64,000 nt of DNA from Mixophyes australis (lineage: Eukaryota > Chordata > Amphibia > Anura > Limnodynastidae): the NCBI GenBank assembly GCA_036250195.1, contig JAVHZZ010000006.1, positions 72,344,869-72,408,868 on the forward strand. The letters run 5' to 3'. The first letter of the stretch is position 1. The number at the start of each line of letters is the position of its first letter. The position numbers and the translations under genes are program-made. The notes under the pieces are model-generated. The model was not told the DNA's origin. It ran no database searches and saw only the letters and a list, made by a program, of their open reading frames with translations. Positions 11,800 to 23,689 of the stretch are shown here, in pieces.

Positions 11800-12138
11800 C
11801 AGGGCCGGATTAACCCTAGGGCTAACTGGGCTACAGCCCAGGGGCCTCGGGCATCCAGGGGGCCCTTGAAAGTGCTCAGCAGCAGTATTGATCGGTCAGG
11901 GGCGGGGGCGCCCCCAGCGCGATCAGGTCTGCTGAGCACTTTCACTGCGGTCCTTTCCTGGCGCGCTGTAGTCTCCTTACTGAGGAGATCTCGTGAGTCT
12001 CACTCTCACGAGATCTCCTCAGTAAAGAGGAAGGGGGGGGGGGGCGGCCCAGCTCACCGGGGGGGGGGGGGGGGGGGCATCACGGGGGAATGGAGGCCCC
12101 CTTACCTCAGGGGCCTCCATTCCCTTAATCCGGCCCTT
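11800..12138. mobile_element. hAT-type non-autonomous element, 339 bp, sister of 10268
   Basis: Ends CAGGGCCGGATTAACCC and CTTAATCCGGCCCTT. Flanks AGCGTGCT and AGTGTGCT agree at 7 of 8. The interior shares TACAGCCCAGGGGCCTCGGG and the GAGATCTCGTGAGTCTC palindrome with the sister copy. Two G-runs interrupt it near 12030-12077. Confidence 0.87.
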
Positions 12139-12146
12139 AGTGTGCT

Positions 12147-12919
12147 AGAGAACAGCTGTATTGTTTTTCAGAGACTTTGTGGACGCAAACATCTTTTCAG
12201 CTATCAATGATTGTGAGAATTCTAATTGAAATATTAACAGACCATAACTTTGCAGTGCTACAAATAGCTACAGATTACAAGAAGCTGTGGTCAGGATGGC
12301 CTTATAGTGGCTTTAAAAATGATTCAGCCCTTTTTGTTATTTTTCACATTTTATATTGTGACATCATGGAGTCAGAATTGATTTATTTATTTCTTTGTGG
12401 ATTCTTACCACTGATCAACACAAAATATGTTGTACTGTACAATAAAAACAATTCTAAAATGTTTTATTAATTGCAAATAAGAACAAAAATTAATTAAGTA
12501 CCCATGTTTTAATACTTGCTGCAGTTACAGGTAAGTAAGTACCAACTTTGCACATCTAGGTACTACAACATCAACGACTTCTATGCAAAATGTGGTTGCT
12601 GGGATTTCCGGTGTCGCCCTGCCGGGTGTATGCAAATGCACAATGAAGCCCCTTTGGCTCTACAGTGCATCGTGGACATGGTTTCATTGTGTATGCGCAG
12701 CTTCCCCACACCTCCACGTTTGTTCCTATACGTGGAAATTAAGGTGGCATGTCGCCCACGCCGGAAAATATTTTTTCAAGGTGCTGGCAGGGCGCCCAGC
12801 TAAGCATGGCACAGTTTTGCCGAGCTTACCTGGCTTTACTTGTTCTACCTCCCCTGGTTGTATGGAGAACAGTAATATTTAATTTTGCTATACTATTCTC
12901 AATGGAATTGAGGCTTGAG
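12147..12919. other. Intergenic, nothing recognised
   Basis: Short frames (for example 12583-12882) are Cys/Trp-rich by chance and match nothing I know. Confidence 0.4.
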
Positions 12920-13063
12920 GATATATTTACTAAACTGCGCGTGTGAAAGAGTAGCAACCAATCAGATTCTAGCTGTCATTTGTAGAATGCACTAAATAAA
13001 TGATAACTAGAATCTGATTGGTTGCTATAGGCAACATATCCACTTTTTCAAACCTGCAGTTTA

Positions 13064-13066
<3 letters not shown>
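12920..13066. mobile_element. Palindromic MITE, left arm damaged
   Basis: TATATTTACTAAACTGCGCG to CTGCAGTTTAGTATATA with the GCAACCAATCAGATTCTAGC core. The left arm lacks the GATGTTGCCTATA block. Confidence 0.8.

Positions 13067-13129
<63 letters not shown>
13066..13129. repeat. (TA)n microsatellite
   Basis: About 30 TA units starting exactly at the end of the MITE, so the microsatellite probably grew from the element's terminal TATA. Confidence 0.95.
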
Positions 13130-13133
<4 letters not shown>

Positions 13134-13977
13134 CCTTTGGGCTTTGAATTATTATTGTGTATTAGTTTGATTATTTTATATAAACCACTTCAATGTACCG
13201 TTTGCTGTATGCTTTAGGCCATTGTCCTGCTGATATATAAGTCATAGGTCTCTTGAAGACTGCAGCAGGTTTCCCACCAAGTTTTGTGTACGTCTTACTC
13301 CATCCATTTTCCCCTCTAGCAGATTAGCATCCCAATAGTACTATACCCCATACACCATGATTCACCATAGGAATTGTATTCTTAGGATGATGCACTAAAT
13401 ATTAGCACAGAGAGTTGAGGCCAAAAAAGTCTATCTTGATTTTATTATATTAACAGACCATAGAATCTTCCACCATTGAAGGCTATTTATGACCCAGTGT
13501 AGTGGGAATCAATATGTATTGCTGCAGATTGCAGCGGGATATAGACAAGCACTATGTCGGGGCTGCTCTGGCGCTGGATCCCATCCTAGACCAAAGCTTT
13601 TTTCTGTTCAGCAGCAGCCTAATGCTGGCGAATAGATGAAGTGCTATTCACATGCGTATATAGCATTCGCCGGGAAGGATCCAGTGAAGCTGATGAGGCT
13701 TCAGCTGGATCCCACGGAAAATGAGCTCTAATGACATCCTATGCTTTTTGCAGCTTAATAAGTTACCTAATGCTCTTGTCACCATAGAGGTCTGTGGGGA
13801 CAGCGGTAAGTATGCTAGTGTCAGAGAAATCTAATATTTCTCCAGCGTTAAGAATTTGATAAATTTAAAGAAAGTGGTGAGAAAGTCTTTTACCAGCATT
13901 TACATCGGTGTTTTGACTACACCACTTGTTAATTATACCCCTTCGTATGAGCATCTCCCACAACTGGCCAACTCTAG
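13130..13977. other. Intergenic, nothing recognised
   Basis: No coding or repeat signal beyond short AT runs. Confidence 0.4.
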
Positions 13978-14270
13978 GGGCCTGATTCATTAGGGCTCTT
14001 AACTTAAGAAACTACTTATTACAGTCTCCTGGACAAAACCATGTTACAGTGCAAGGGGTGCACATAAGTTAAATACTGACTGTTTTTTCATGTAGCACAC
14101 AAATACTTGATAGCTTATTTGTACACTGAAATTTAAAGTTGATATTTGTGTGCTACATGAAAAAACAGTCAGTGCAAGATATAGCGTTATAAGTCTGACA
14201 CCAAACTAACTTACGTCAACACATCCTGTAAAATACACACTAACACGTGCATGGCAAATAGGCCCTCAGC
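13978..14270. mobile_element. Palindromic MITE, relative of 42727 copy
   Basis: GGGGCCTGATTCATTAGGG at the left. The centre carries GACTGTTTTTTCATGTAGCA and its mirror TGCTACATGAAAAAACAGTC around the same middle (TACTTGATAGCTTATTTGT) as the copy at 42727-43043. The right arm has diverged. Confidence 0.7.
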
Positions 14271-14779
14271 TTTCAGCACTAAATAATTTAATGGTGGTAA
14301 AAAGAGATAGTCAAACAGGATAAGAAACTATAGTACCACAGCATAAAGAGAGCTTAAATTGTAGCCTAATATATGGATCCCAAACAACAGAACATTACCT
14401 GGTTATTGAGTTTTATGTGTGTAGAGCAGGAACTTTTTTCCAGGAACATCCATTTCCTGATTTTAATCCCCCAAATTTTGAATTTGCTCTAATGTGCACT
14501 AATAGCTAATTTGCAGCAATTTAAGGCTTTTAGTGGGGAATGTAAAAAATAAACAAAAAAGGGACACAGGAACAGTGTACTGTGAATAATTTAAATGGGT
14601 CCACTTTCCCATGATTAAATGCATAATATTAACCCTTCAGGACCAGAGGTCGTTTGCACTTTAATGGCCAGATCTTCTTTAACACTTCCCTGAGAATAGC
14701 TTCTTTATCCTCTTCTTCAATTCTACATTTATTTTTCAGTCCACCTAGATGAATATTATTGGTATGTGTGCGTGTGTGC

Positions 14780-14841
<62 letters not shown>

Positions 14842-15285
14842 TGTGACAGAAGCACCGGGAGAGTTGGATGCCTCCTGAGAGAATCTGCAAATGGTGAGCA
14901 ATTGCCTCTATGTTTTTTATGTGTGTGGGACAAAAGGTCCTTCACAGGAGAGAGGGTCTTCCTGTGTAGTTAGTATCGGACAGTCAGGGTTTTTATTTTG
15001 TAGATTTCCTTGTTTTTCTGTTAAATTAAAGTGGCTGGGGCCAGTTGTACCCAAAAGGCTATCCACCCTGTGTACCCCACCTCTCATGTGTCAAATTACC
15101 TTTTCTCTGTGTCCCTCCACCTCTCGCTGATGTCTCCCTTACATCTTCCATGTTACCCTTCATCTTTCCCTTATCTTTTCTTTTTCTCTGTTCCTATGTG
15201 CCTCTATCTTCATTGCAGGTATCTCCCTCCCTACCTGCTCTCCTTTGTGCCTCATATCCTGCTTCTTTTACTCCTACCTTACTCC
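14271..15285. other. Intergenic, microsatellite included
   Basis: Outside the compound microsatellite I recognise nothing. From about 15090 the strand becomes C/T-rich, giving long Ser/Pro/Leu frames that are compositional. Confidence 0.4.
14764..14834. repeat. (GT)n-(TA)n compound microsatellite
   Basis: GT/GC-rich alternation (14764-14789) runs into about 22 TA units. Confidence 0.95.
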
Positions 15286-15289
15286 TTCA

Positions 15290-15625
15290 CACTTTTGCCC
15301 CTCCATCATCACAATGCAGCTTCCTTCATCACACTGTGCCCCCTCCTTCATCACACTGTGCCCCCTCCTTCATCACACTGTGCCCACTCCTTCATCACAC
15401 TGCAGCCTCTTTCATCACACTGTGCCCCCTCCATCATCACTCTGTCCCTCCTTTATCACTTGGTGCCCCTTCATTACACTGCTGACCCCTTCGTCACACT
15501 ATATCCCCCTCATTCTTTACTTACCTTTAACTTTCTACCAGCTTCTGCTTTCATCTCTTCTTCCTTTCTTTGGTCTTCTGGTTCCTCTCTGCGTCGCTCC
15601 TCTCCCGACAATCAGTAAGCATGGA
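15290..15625. repeat. 22-bp C/T-rich minisatellite block (forward copy)
   Basis: Units of the type TTCATCACACTGTGCCCCCT repeat about 9 times, then text such as TCTCTGCGTCGCTCCTCTCC. A homologous block lies in inverse orientation at 16345-16690. Confidence 0.8.
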
Positions 15626-16344
15626 GGAGGGCAGCGCTGTCACCAGATATGGCACCACTAATTTTTTTTTACAGGGCTGGTGGACAGCGGGAAAGGCATG
15701 GTAGACAAGCGGGAAACTTCTGTTCTTTTGTTTTGACCCATTGAAAAAGTCTTTGTTAAGACAAAACACATGGGGGACTGTGCGATTGAACTGCCTCCAG
15801 AGTTAGAAGTGGGACTTTCACATCTGATCGAGACTGCTTACTTTTGTTCCATAACAAGGAGGACAGATAAGCGAATGTTTTTATATTTAATGTACGAGCA
15901 TAATATTGCTCTTATTGATGTTTTAAACTCATGTATTAAAAGTTTTTAGAAATGTATGAGCTTGACCACTATGGAGATTGGTATCAGTTAATGATTAGGA
16001 CATTCTGCACTATTGTGGCTATCCTTCTGAGTTTAAGTGTATAGCTGGTTTCGCTCCCTGATGAGGACAAGAAGGTCTCAACATTTACCAGATAAGCTGT
16101 TTAATAATTATCTTTTGGTATGGGTCTTAATTGACACTCCTTCAATTTTTACTTGGTATTAAGCAGAACTACGCTATGTGTGGCGCTTCTTTTTGTTTTT
16201 GTTTTTGATCTTAGGATGGATACTTGCAGATAAGTATCATATGATAAAGAAGCCGCCTATTACTAGAGGGAATTAAGTATTACATTTCTATTTTTATTGT
16301 CACTAAGCGCCTGTGGCTTATTTTTTGTTACACACACACATGTT
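15626..16344. other. Spacer between inverted minisatellite blocks
   Basis: No gene recognised. It includes CTCCCTGATGAGGACAAGAA and GGCGCTTCTTTTTGTTTTTG, phrases that look repeat-derived. Confidence 0.4.
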
Positions 16345-16690
16345 CCGACACCGTCAGTGAGGAGGGGCGCAGAGAGAAGCCAGCACACTGAAAAAGATAG
16401 AAGGGGAAGAGAAGAAAACAGAAGAAAAGGAGGTCATAGAGAGGTAAGGAAAGAATGGAGATTGTACCAGTTTGATTAAGGGGGCAGCAGTGTAATCAAG
16501 AGGGCACAGTGATGAAGGGGGCAGCAGTGTAATGAAGGGGCGATGATGTGATTGAGGAGGGGACATAGTGTGATGAAGGGGCAAAAGTGTGAAGAATGAG
16601 GGGGCACACTGTGAACAATGAGGGGGCACACTGTGAACAATGAGGGGACACAGTGTAATGAATGAGGGGGTACAGTGTGATGAATATTTA
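16345..16690. repeat. Inverted copy of the C/T-rich minisatellite block
   Basis: In reverse complement it reads TTCATCACACTATGTCCCCT- and CATTACACTGCTGCCCCCTT-type units, then CATTCTTTCCTTACCTCTC and TTCTCTCTGCGCCCCTCCTC. This follows the same order as the forward block. Confidence 0.75.
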
Positions 16691-16854
16691 AAAATAAAAA
16701 ACATTTTTTTAATTCCTCCCCCATAAAATACATTTATGATGATGTTATGAATGTCTAATGTACATAAAATCCACTTTTACAGTGGCTCCTGATTGCAAAC
16801 GCATGTTCTAGTATATATACACAGCGATCATCACTAGTAATCAGCACTTACACC

Positions 16855-17005
16855 AGAACAGATAATGTCACCTGTGAAAAGTCATATGCTGCTTCCTCAC
16901 AGAACCACACTTCTTAGAGATCAAGAGTTACGATACTAATCATGTGATGATCTATGACTAAGATCTCTGGTTCTGTGAGAAAGCAGCAAAAGACTTTTCA
17001 CAACA
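16855..17005. mobile_element. Inverted-repeat (MITE-like) segment
   Basis: GTGAAAAGTCATATGCTGCT with TCCTCACAGAACCACAC is mirrored by GGTTCTGTGAGAAAGCAGCA with AAAGACTTTTCAC about 60 bp away. Terminal boundaries were not resolved. Confidence 0.5.
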
Positions 17006-17279
17006 GGCTGAATATACATATGTATTCAGCTGTTTGTGTCACAACAGACAGTGGATTCAACACTTCACTTTGAATTATTTTTCTGTTTTATACTAATTAC
17101 ACATTTACATATCTGTGCTTGCGCCTGACCTTTTCGATATATATTTATATGCTTGAGAGTGACTCACAGACTGACACACATACATACACATATATACGAG
17201 GTATATTAAGGAGACATGAGACAGAGTAGTGAAGACCCTGCTTGTGATAGAAAAGGGGAACACGGAGATAGTATGGGTT

Positions 17280-17866
17280 GGCTGGACAGGAGTGGACATC
17301 ACAGGTTGCAGGAGTGGTCTAAGAGGGGGTAGGGTAGGCTATAGTGAAGAGGTGAGTTTTGAGAGAGTTCTTAAATGATTGGAGATTGGGGGGTGAGTCT
17401 GATCAGGCGGGACAGGGAGTTCCATGAGTATGGAGCAGTGCAGGAGAAGTCTTAGATACAGGATTGAGCGTGGAGGAGATCTTAGGTCAGAGCCGGAACA
17501 AAGAGATTGAGCAGAGGTGTATCACTTGATGAGGTCCGAGATATATGAAGGAGAGACACTGGTGAAGGCTTTGTAGGTGAGGTTGAGCAGGTTGAATTGA
17601 TCTTTGGGGTAATGGGGACCCAGTGAAGGGATTTGCAGAATGAAGCAGTGGATGAAGAGCAGTGGGAGAGGAATATTAGACTCAACACTACATTCAGGAT
17701 GGATAGTAGACGGGAAAAGGAGGTGTGAGAAAATCCAGCAAGGATGCAGTAGTCAAGGCTGGAGATAATTAGAGAAAGGGTTTTGAATACATTCTGAATG
17801 AAAGATGGTATATTCTGCAAAATATATGTTGAGAGATATTCTGAGCATGCAGGAAGCCAGCACATG
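17280..17866 (-). mobile_element. L2/CR1-type LINE fragment (ORF2 C-terminal part)
   Basis: Minus-strand translation contains LSLIISSLDYC and later LHWVPITPK, the conserved C-terminal region after the reverse transcriptase in L2/CR1-type LINEs. It is truncated at both ends, with frame breaks. Confidence 0.75.
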
Positions 17867-17867
17867 A

Positions 17868-19810
17868 TATAATATTATTATTATTATTATTAATATTATT
17901 ATTAAGCTTTATTTATAGGGAGCCACATGTATTCCGCAGCACCATACAAAGGGCAAACAACAAGACAGTACATGGTATAATAGTACAATACAGTAAACAA
18001 ATAACACTACAGCCCTTTAATCAGCTACTGATAGCCTGTACGGCTAATGGGGTGCAAGGGGTATATTCAGTACAAGCTGAAACCTGTTCTCATTAGCGAG
18101 AGCACAACTAACAGGTTTAGTCACTGAAAGAGGTGCAAAGACAATGGAGGAGTAGAGTCAAGTGGCAGAGAGCCCAAGGGAAGCTGTGCAGTGCAGCAGG
18201 AACAGGAGAGAAGAGGGGCCTGCTCACTAGAGCTTACAATCTAAAGTGAAAGGGGCAGAGAGTTAGGGGATAGTCTGATAGAATGAGGGAGATCATTCCA
18301 ATGGTTGGGGGCAGCACGGGAGAAATCTTGCATTTGGGAGTCAGATGTAGTTACCAGGAGACAGATGTGTAGCAGCGAGAGAGGAAGATAAATGTTGCTG
18401 CAGCATTAAGTGTAGATCGAAGAGTAGCAAGATGGGAGCAGGGGGGCCCAGTAAGGAGAATGTTGCTGTAGCTGAGACAAGAAATGCTCAGTGAGTGGAT
18501 AAGAGTTTTGGTGGCATCCTGGAAGAAGAAGAGTCTAATACAAGTGATGTTACGGAGCTGGAAGCTAAAGGATTGGGCAAGAGATTGAATGTGGGGGCAA
18601 AGGAGAGGGAGGAGTCAAGAATGACACCCAGATAGCGGAGTTGGGGAACAGAGAAGATAGTGGTGTTGTCAACAGTGATAGAGAGGTCAGGAGGGAAGGA
18701 GTCTCTTGATGGAGGGAAGACAATGATTTCAGTTTTGGCCATGTTAAGTTTGAGAAAGCATAAGAACATCCAGTAGGAGATGGTGGAAAGGGAACTGGAC
18801 ACCTGAGAGAGAAGGGAAGGGGTCAGGAGATGAGAGGTAGAGTGTCATTGGCATAGAGGTGATACTGGAGGCCAAAGGAACTGATGAGTTCACACCTGGA
18901 GGAGGTGTAAAGAGAAAAGAGCAGAGGGACAAGGTCAGAACCCTGTGGGGATGGATGGGGGGGGGGGGAGGAACCAGAGGTAGAAGCAGACGCAGAGATA
19001 GTACGGTGTTAGAAAAGCCAATGATATGAAGGGTGTGCAGTTGGATAGAATGATCCATGGTGTCAAAGGCCATAGAGAGGTCCTGGTGGATAAGTAGGGT
19101 GCGTTGGCCCCTGGTTTTGGCCAAGAGAAGCTAGTTGGTGACTTTGGTCAAGGCAGTTTCTGTGGAGTGGAGGGGCGGAACCCAAATTTTAGGGGATCAA
19201 TGAGGGAGTTGTCAGAGAGGAAACTGGTGAGAAGGTTGTAGACACACCAATAAAGTATTTGGAGGCAAAGGGGAGAAGATAAATGGGGCGGCAGTTAGAG
19301 TGAGGTGGGGTCAAATTTTAATTTTTTTTTAAGAATGGGTGAGTCAAGGGAATGTTTAAAGGATGAGGGGAAGATGCCAGTGGGGAGGGACAGATTGAAA
19401 AGGTGAGCAAGGTGGGAGCAGACAGTGTGGAAGAGGGAACGAAGGAGGTGAGAGGGGATGGGATCCAGGGGGCAAGTTGAGTGCTGGATGTAAGGGTAAT
19501 ATAAGAGAATGAACTTTCACACCCATAGTGGGGCAGAAGGAGTACAAAAGGTGGTGGCTGGAGGGAGAGGAGTGTGGAGTGGTAGGGGTGGCAGAAGAGC
19601 ATTTTGGAAGTGAAAGCAGAGTTAGTGTCCGTAAGGGAAGATGGGAGAAGAGGAGGGGGGGGGCAAAGGAGTGTGAAAAAAAAGGCGATGGGATTGGAAG
19701 ACTTGAAGAAGAATTATGTATAAGATTGCACAATGTAACCAAATATGGGTCTGAACAAATCATGAAGCGAGGAGAGGAACTGAACCAGGCAGGAAGCCCC
19801 AGCCTAAGAG
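17868..19810 (-). mobile_element. L2/CR1-type LINE, 3' two kilobases, broken
   Basis: Reads 5' to 3' from about 19810 to 17868. DLSMAFDTMDHSIQLHTLHI (around 19075) matches the reverse-transcriptase DLSAAFDTVDH motif. WMFLCFLKLNMAKTEIIVFP (around 18765) matches the W..NxLxLNxxKTE motif. The 3' end has ATTCCGCAGCACCATAC and an ATT/TTA tail at 17868-17905. Frame breaks show a dead copy. Function in life: target-primed reverse transcription. Confidence 0.85.
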
Positions 19811-20461
19811 TAGTGATGTGAGTCTCCTGTCAAACTAATCCAGGAAGGTTATGGTATCAAAGCACCTTAATATAAATTTAGGTTCATACATTCAACTTGT
19901 TTTTATTCAAGCACATTATATATAAAAATAAGACAACAATTACAAACGATTTTAGGTCCTAGGGGTAGGGGCTATATGGGTACCAAATATAAATGATGTA
20001 TACAAGATTTGACACAATCACAGGGCCTTTAACATGATTATAACTTTATAACATTCTTTTGTTATTTAATTATGGGAGACCCTAATGAGTCAGAGGCGAC
20101 TAATGGGTCTCCCCTTTTACCAGCTAAAATAGATTGAATGTAAACTGGATCTTATATACCAGCTACTGTTAATAAAGTGAAAACTCAAGCTCTAATAGTG
20201 CTGGCATGCAGGATAGGGGTGTTTATAACCCCTCTATGACCACCCTTCAGGAAAGTTCTGTAATGTTACAGACACTGATATCAAGTGACCTCCACTTACA
20301 AATGTAGAAATTTATTCTTTCACGTATTCTTTCAGTTTGAGTGGCCAGAGATGCAGGATCCTCTGTGTGACATTAACAGACAAACTCCAGCAGTAACGGA
20401 ATAATAATAGTAAAAATTTTTGGGAGAAATAAGGCAGTGGTTATAAAAATGAATAATAATA
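19811..20461. other. Intergenic, nothing recognised
   Basis: Contains ATGGGAGACCCTAATGAGTC and GACTAATGGGTCTCCCC as a short inverted repeat around 20070-20120. No gene. Confidence 0.4.
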
Positions 20462-20469
20462 CTTTAGAT

Positions 20470-20617
20470 CAGGGGTGTCCAACCTTTTAGCTTCCCTGGG
20501 CCACATTAGAAGACGACGAGTTGGTTTGGGCCGCACATAAGATACACTAACAATAACGATAGCTGATCATCCAAAAAAACATAGAAAACATAGTTAACAT
20601 ATATATATGAGAAAAAA

Positions 20618-20665
<48 letters not shown>

Positions 20666-21376
20666 ACTTTTTTTTCAAATCTCCCTATACTTACCTTTCA
20701 ATCGCCCTGTTCAAAAAAATCCTCTCTAGTTATTATACTATAATCACTTTTTGTATTGTTTCGATGCAATATCAATAAAGTGCATTTAAGGCAGGCATTG
20801 TATATCAGGGTGCCCTGACCAGGCCTGCGGTACCTGACATATACACCACTGTGACCCCAAATTGTGACCTGTTTTGCTAATTACACCACTATGTTAGTTA
20901 AAGGATAACAACTTATAATGGGCCAAAGAGAATAATATATAATGCCCCATTAGTATTACAAGTAGAAGTAGCAGGGAGATAAGGTCCATGATGCTCCAGG
21001 ACCAGGTGATTTTTAATGAAAAAAAATCCCCCTTAACTTACCTTTTAATCGGCTTATTCTCCTGTCCTCTTCTCTAATTTTCTCCAATTCTGTGCTGCTG
21101 ATTGTTCTTCTCGCGCGGGTGACTCCTCTGTGCTGCGCTCCGCAATGGATGTTGGGCGTGATGACATCACACCCGACATTCACTGCGAGCACCGCACGGA
21201 GGAGGAGACAAGGGAGGGAGCCGGAGTACCAGCTGACGTGACCGCAAGGTAAGTATTTTCTTTTCTTTTTTTTGCAGGATTTTTTTTCCCATTAACAGTG
21301 CTGCCCCCTTGCCACAACCAAAACTCCTTCTGGGCCACATTTACAGGTGTGCTGGGCCGCGGGTTGGACAACCCTG
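20470..21376. mobile_element. hAT (Charlie-like) non-autonomous element, 907 bp, perfect TSD
   Basis: Ends CAGGGGTGTCCAACC and GGTTGGACAACCCTG. CTTTAGAT at 20462-20469 and 21377-21384 is a perfect 8-bp duplication. CTGGGCCACATTAGAAGACG and GGCCGCACATAAG near the left end, mirrored by TTCTGGGCCACATTTACAG at the right, are typical of widespread hAT-Charlie-like ends. It contains a (AT)n run and no transposase. Confidence 0.92.
20621..20662. repeat. (AT)n microsatellite inside hAT element
   Basis: About 21 AT units followed by a short inverted ATCTCACTTTTTT against GAAAAAAGTGAT. Confidence 0.95.
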
Positions 21377-21384
21377 CTTTAGAT

Positions 21385-21837
21385 CATTGCACTCCAGTTC
21401 CCCCTATATACGTCATCTAGTGCCATTGTACTGCTCACAGCTTTGTTGCAATAGTCCCAGTGAGAGAGCTCCCCAACTAAACAGGGACGGATAGAACTGT
21501 AAGAAAACAGCAGAAATAAACAAAACTTTACAATTTTCTTTAAGGAATAGATTGCAATTGTTGAATTATGCTTGATTTCACACATCTAATTGTTCACGGT
21601 GAAATCATCAAAAGAAAGGAAGTGGCTTTATCTTTACAGAGAAGTGACTTTAATATGAACCCTGCAGAATACTTGCTTGTGTCCTAAGTTAAAGAACATG
21701 TACACCATGAATAAACTAGCCCACAACCTCCGGATATGACCCTGTATGGGTACTTTAAACTCAGCGTCTTTCATCGAAATATACCAAGATAGCTGTGAGA
21801 CAACCACAAACGTATTATAGATAGATAGATAAATAAT
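21385..21837. other. Intergenic between two hAT elements
   Basis: Short (GATA)n near 21820-21832. No gene recognised. Confidence 0.4.
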
Positions 21838-21845
21838 GCTGTACA

Positions 21846-23681
21846 CAGGGCCTGATCAACCACTAGGCTGACCAGGCTGCAGCCTGGGGCGCTGGGTCCT
21901 GGGGGGCGCGGCACTGTGGGTATTTTTTTTTTTTTTTTTTAAACTTTTTTTTATTTATTTTTAATTTTTTTTCTTTTTTTTTTTCTTCATTCATTTTTTT
22001 TTTCGGGGTGGGGGAGGGAGGGGGGCCGCCGCGATCAAAAGCATTGGTGGTCAGTGGTTAGCAACACACAGCCAATCACCAGGCTGCCTGTTGCTGTGCA
22101 GCAGACAGGAAGCAGGACGTCTTCACTTCCTATCTGCTGATCTGAGGAGAGGAGCGACGCTGGCACAACTACAGGTAAGTGAAGGGGGGAACTGCCCTTT
22201 ATATCTATAGGGAGGGGGGGGAACTGCCCTTTATATCTATAGGGAGGGGGGGGAACTGCCCTGCATATCTATAGGGAGGGGGGGGGAACTGCCCTGCATA
22301 TCTATAGGGAGGGGGGGAACTGCCCTGCATATCTATAGGGAGGGGGGGGGGAACTGCCCTGCATATCTATAGGGAGGGGGGGGAACTACACTGCATATCT
22401 ATAGGGAGGGGGGAACTGCCCTGCATATCTATAGGGAGGGGGGGAACTGCCCTGCATATCTATAAGGAGGGGGGGAACTGCCCTGCATATCTATAGGGAG
22501 GGGGAGAACTGCCCTGCATATCTATAGGGAGGGGGGGGGGGGAAACTACCCTGCATATCTATAGGGAGGGGGGGAACTACCCTGCATATCTATAGGGAGG
22601 GGGGGAACTGCCCTGCATATCTATAGGGAGGGGGAGAACTGCCCTGCATATCTATAGGGAGGGGGAACTGCCCTGCATATCTATAGGAAGGGGGGGGGGG
22701 GGGGAAACTACCCTGCATATCTATAGGGAGGGGGGAACTACCCTGCATATCTATAGGGAGGGGGGGAACTACACTGCATATCTATAGAGAGGGGGGTAAC
22801 TACCCTGCATATCTATAGGGAGGGGGGGGGACTACCCTGCATAGCTATAGGGAGGGAGAGGGGGGACTGTCATGCATATGTATAGGGATGGAGAGGGGGA
22901 CTGTCATACAAATCTATAGGGTGGGAGGGGGGGGGCTGCCATGAAAATCTATAGGGAGGTAGAGAGGTTGATATGTATGAAGGAGGGCAGAGGAGGGGGG
23001 CTGATATATGTGACTGGGGGAGTTTTGATGTGATGGGGGGGATAGCTAGCTAGCAGAGTGGAGGTAAGGAAAATAGCTGCAAGGGGGATGGATGCAGGGT
23101 GGGAGGTAAAGAAAATGGCTGCAGCAGGGGTTAAGGAAAATGGCTGTGGGGGGGGGGGGGGGTTGTGGTTAAGGAAAATGGCTGCAGGGGGTATTTTAAA
23201 AAATAGAGCAGCTTTGGGGGGCAGAATCTCATGATTGTGTGGTGGTCACATAGGTGGTCTCAGCAATCACTAGAATACTAAATATTAGTGAGATGGGGCT
23301 GGTAGAGGTTTGTATTTGATTGACAACAAATATTCAGATATTGCTTATATATGCCTGTCCAATGGGATACTTTTAGCTGGCCATGATGGAGTGTTTTGTT
23401 TTAACTAAAGGGCCTAATCATTCAGGGTTTGCATTATAATACATTTTGCATTTTCAAAAAAGGACGCCAACTTTCCAGAAGCCAGCGAGAGGATAACAAA
23501 GATGCAAGAGAAGAGCAAGGACAGGTAAGAGACAATGGCACAATCTGTCTAAATTTGAATGCTGGAGAATACACCTGAACATTCATATTCAGGAGTGTTC
23601 CTATACACCTATATATTCGGAGGAGGGGGGGCGCTGCGGCCGTATTAGCCTAGGGCGGCCAGAACCCTTAATCAGGCCCTG
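21846..23681. mobile_element. hAT-type non-autonomous element, 1836 bp, perfect TSD, with minisatellite
   Basis: Ends CAGGGCCTGATCAACCACTA and TTAATCAGGCCCTG. GCTGTACA at 21838-21845 and 23682-23689 is a perfect 8-bp duplication. The interior has a poly-T tract (about 21927-22000) and a G-rich minisatellite (22174-22930). No transposase coding was seen. Confidence 0.92.
22174..22930. repeat. About 31-bp G-rich minisatellite, about 24 units
   Basis: Units GAACTGCCCTGCATATCTAT then AGGGAGGGGG differ mainly in the length of the G run (5 to 14), so period varies from about 28 to 38 bp. It degrades gradually toward 22930. The G runs on the plus strand have G-quadruplex potential. Confidence 0.93.
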
Positions 23682-23689
23682 GCTGTACA

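Noticed and set aside
15031..15661. Plus-strand Ser/Pro/His-rich frames up to 195 codons
   Set aside because: C/T-rich minisatellite composition; the homologous inverted block gives similar frames on the other strand.
19528..19821. Plus-strand 97-codon Glu/Gly/Lys-rich frame
   Set aside because: Shadow of the minus-strand LINE in a purine-rich stretch.
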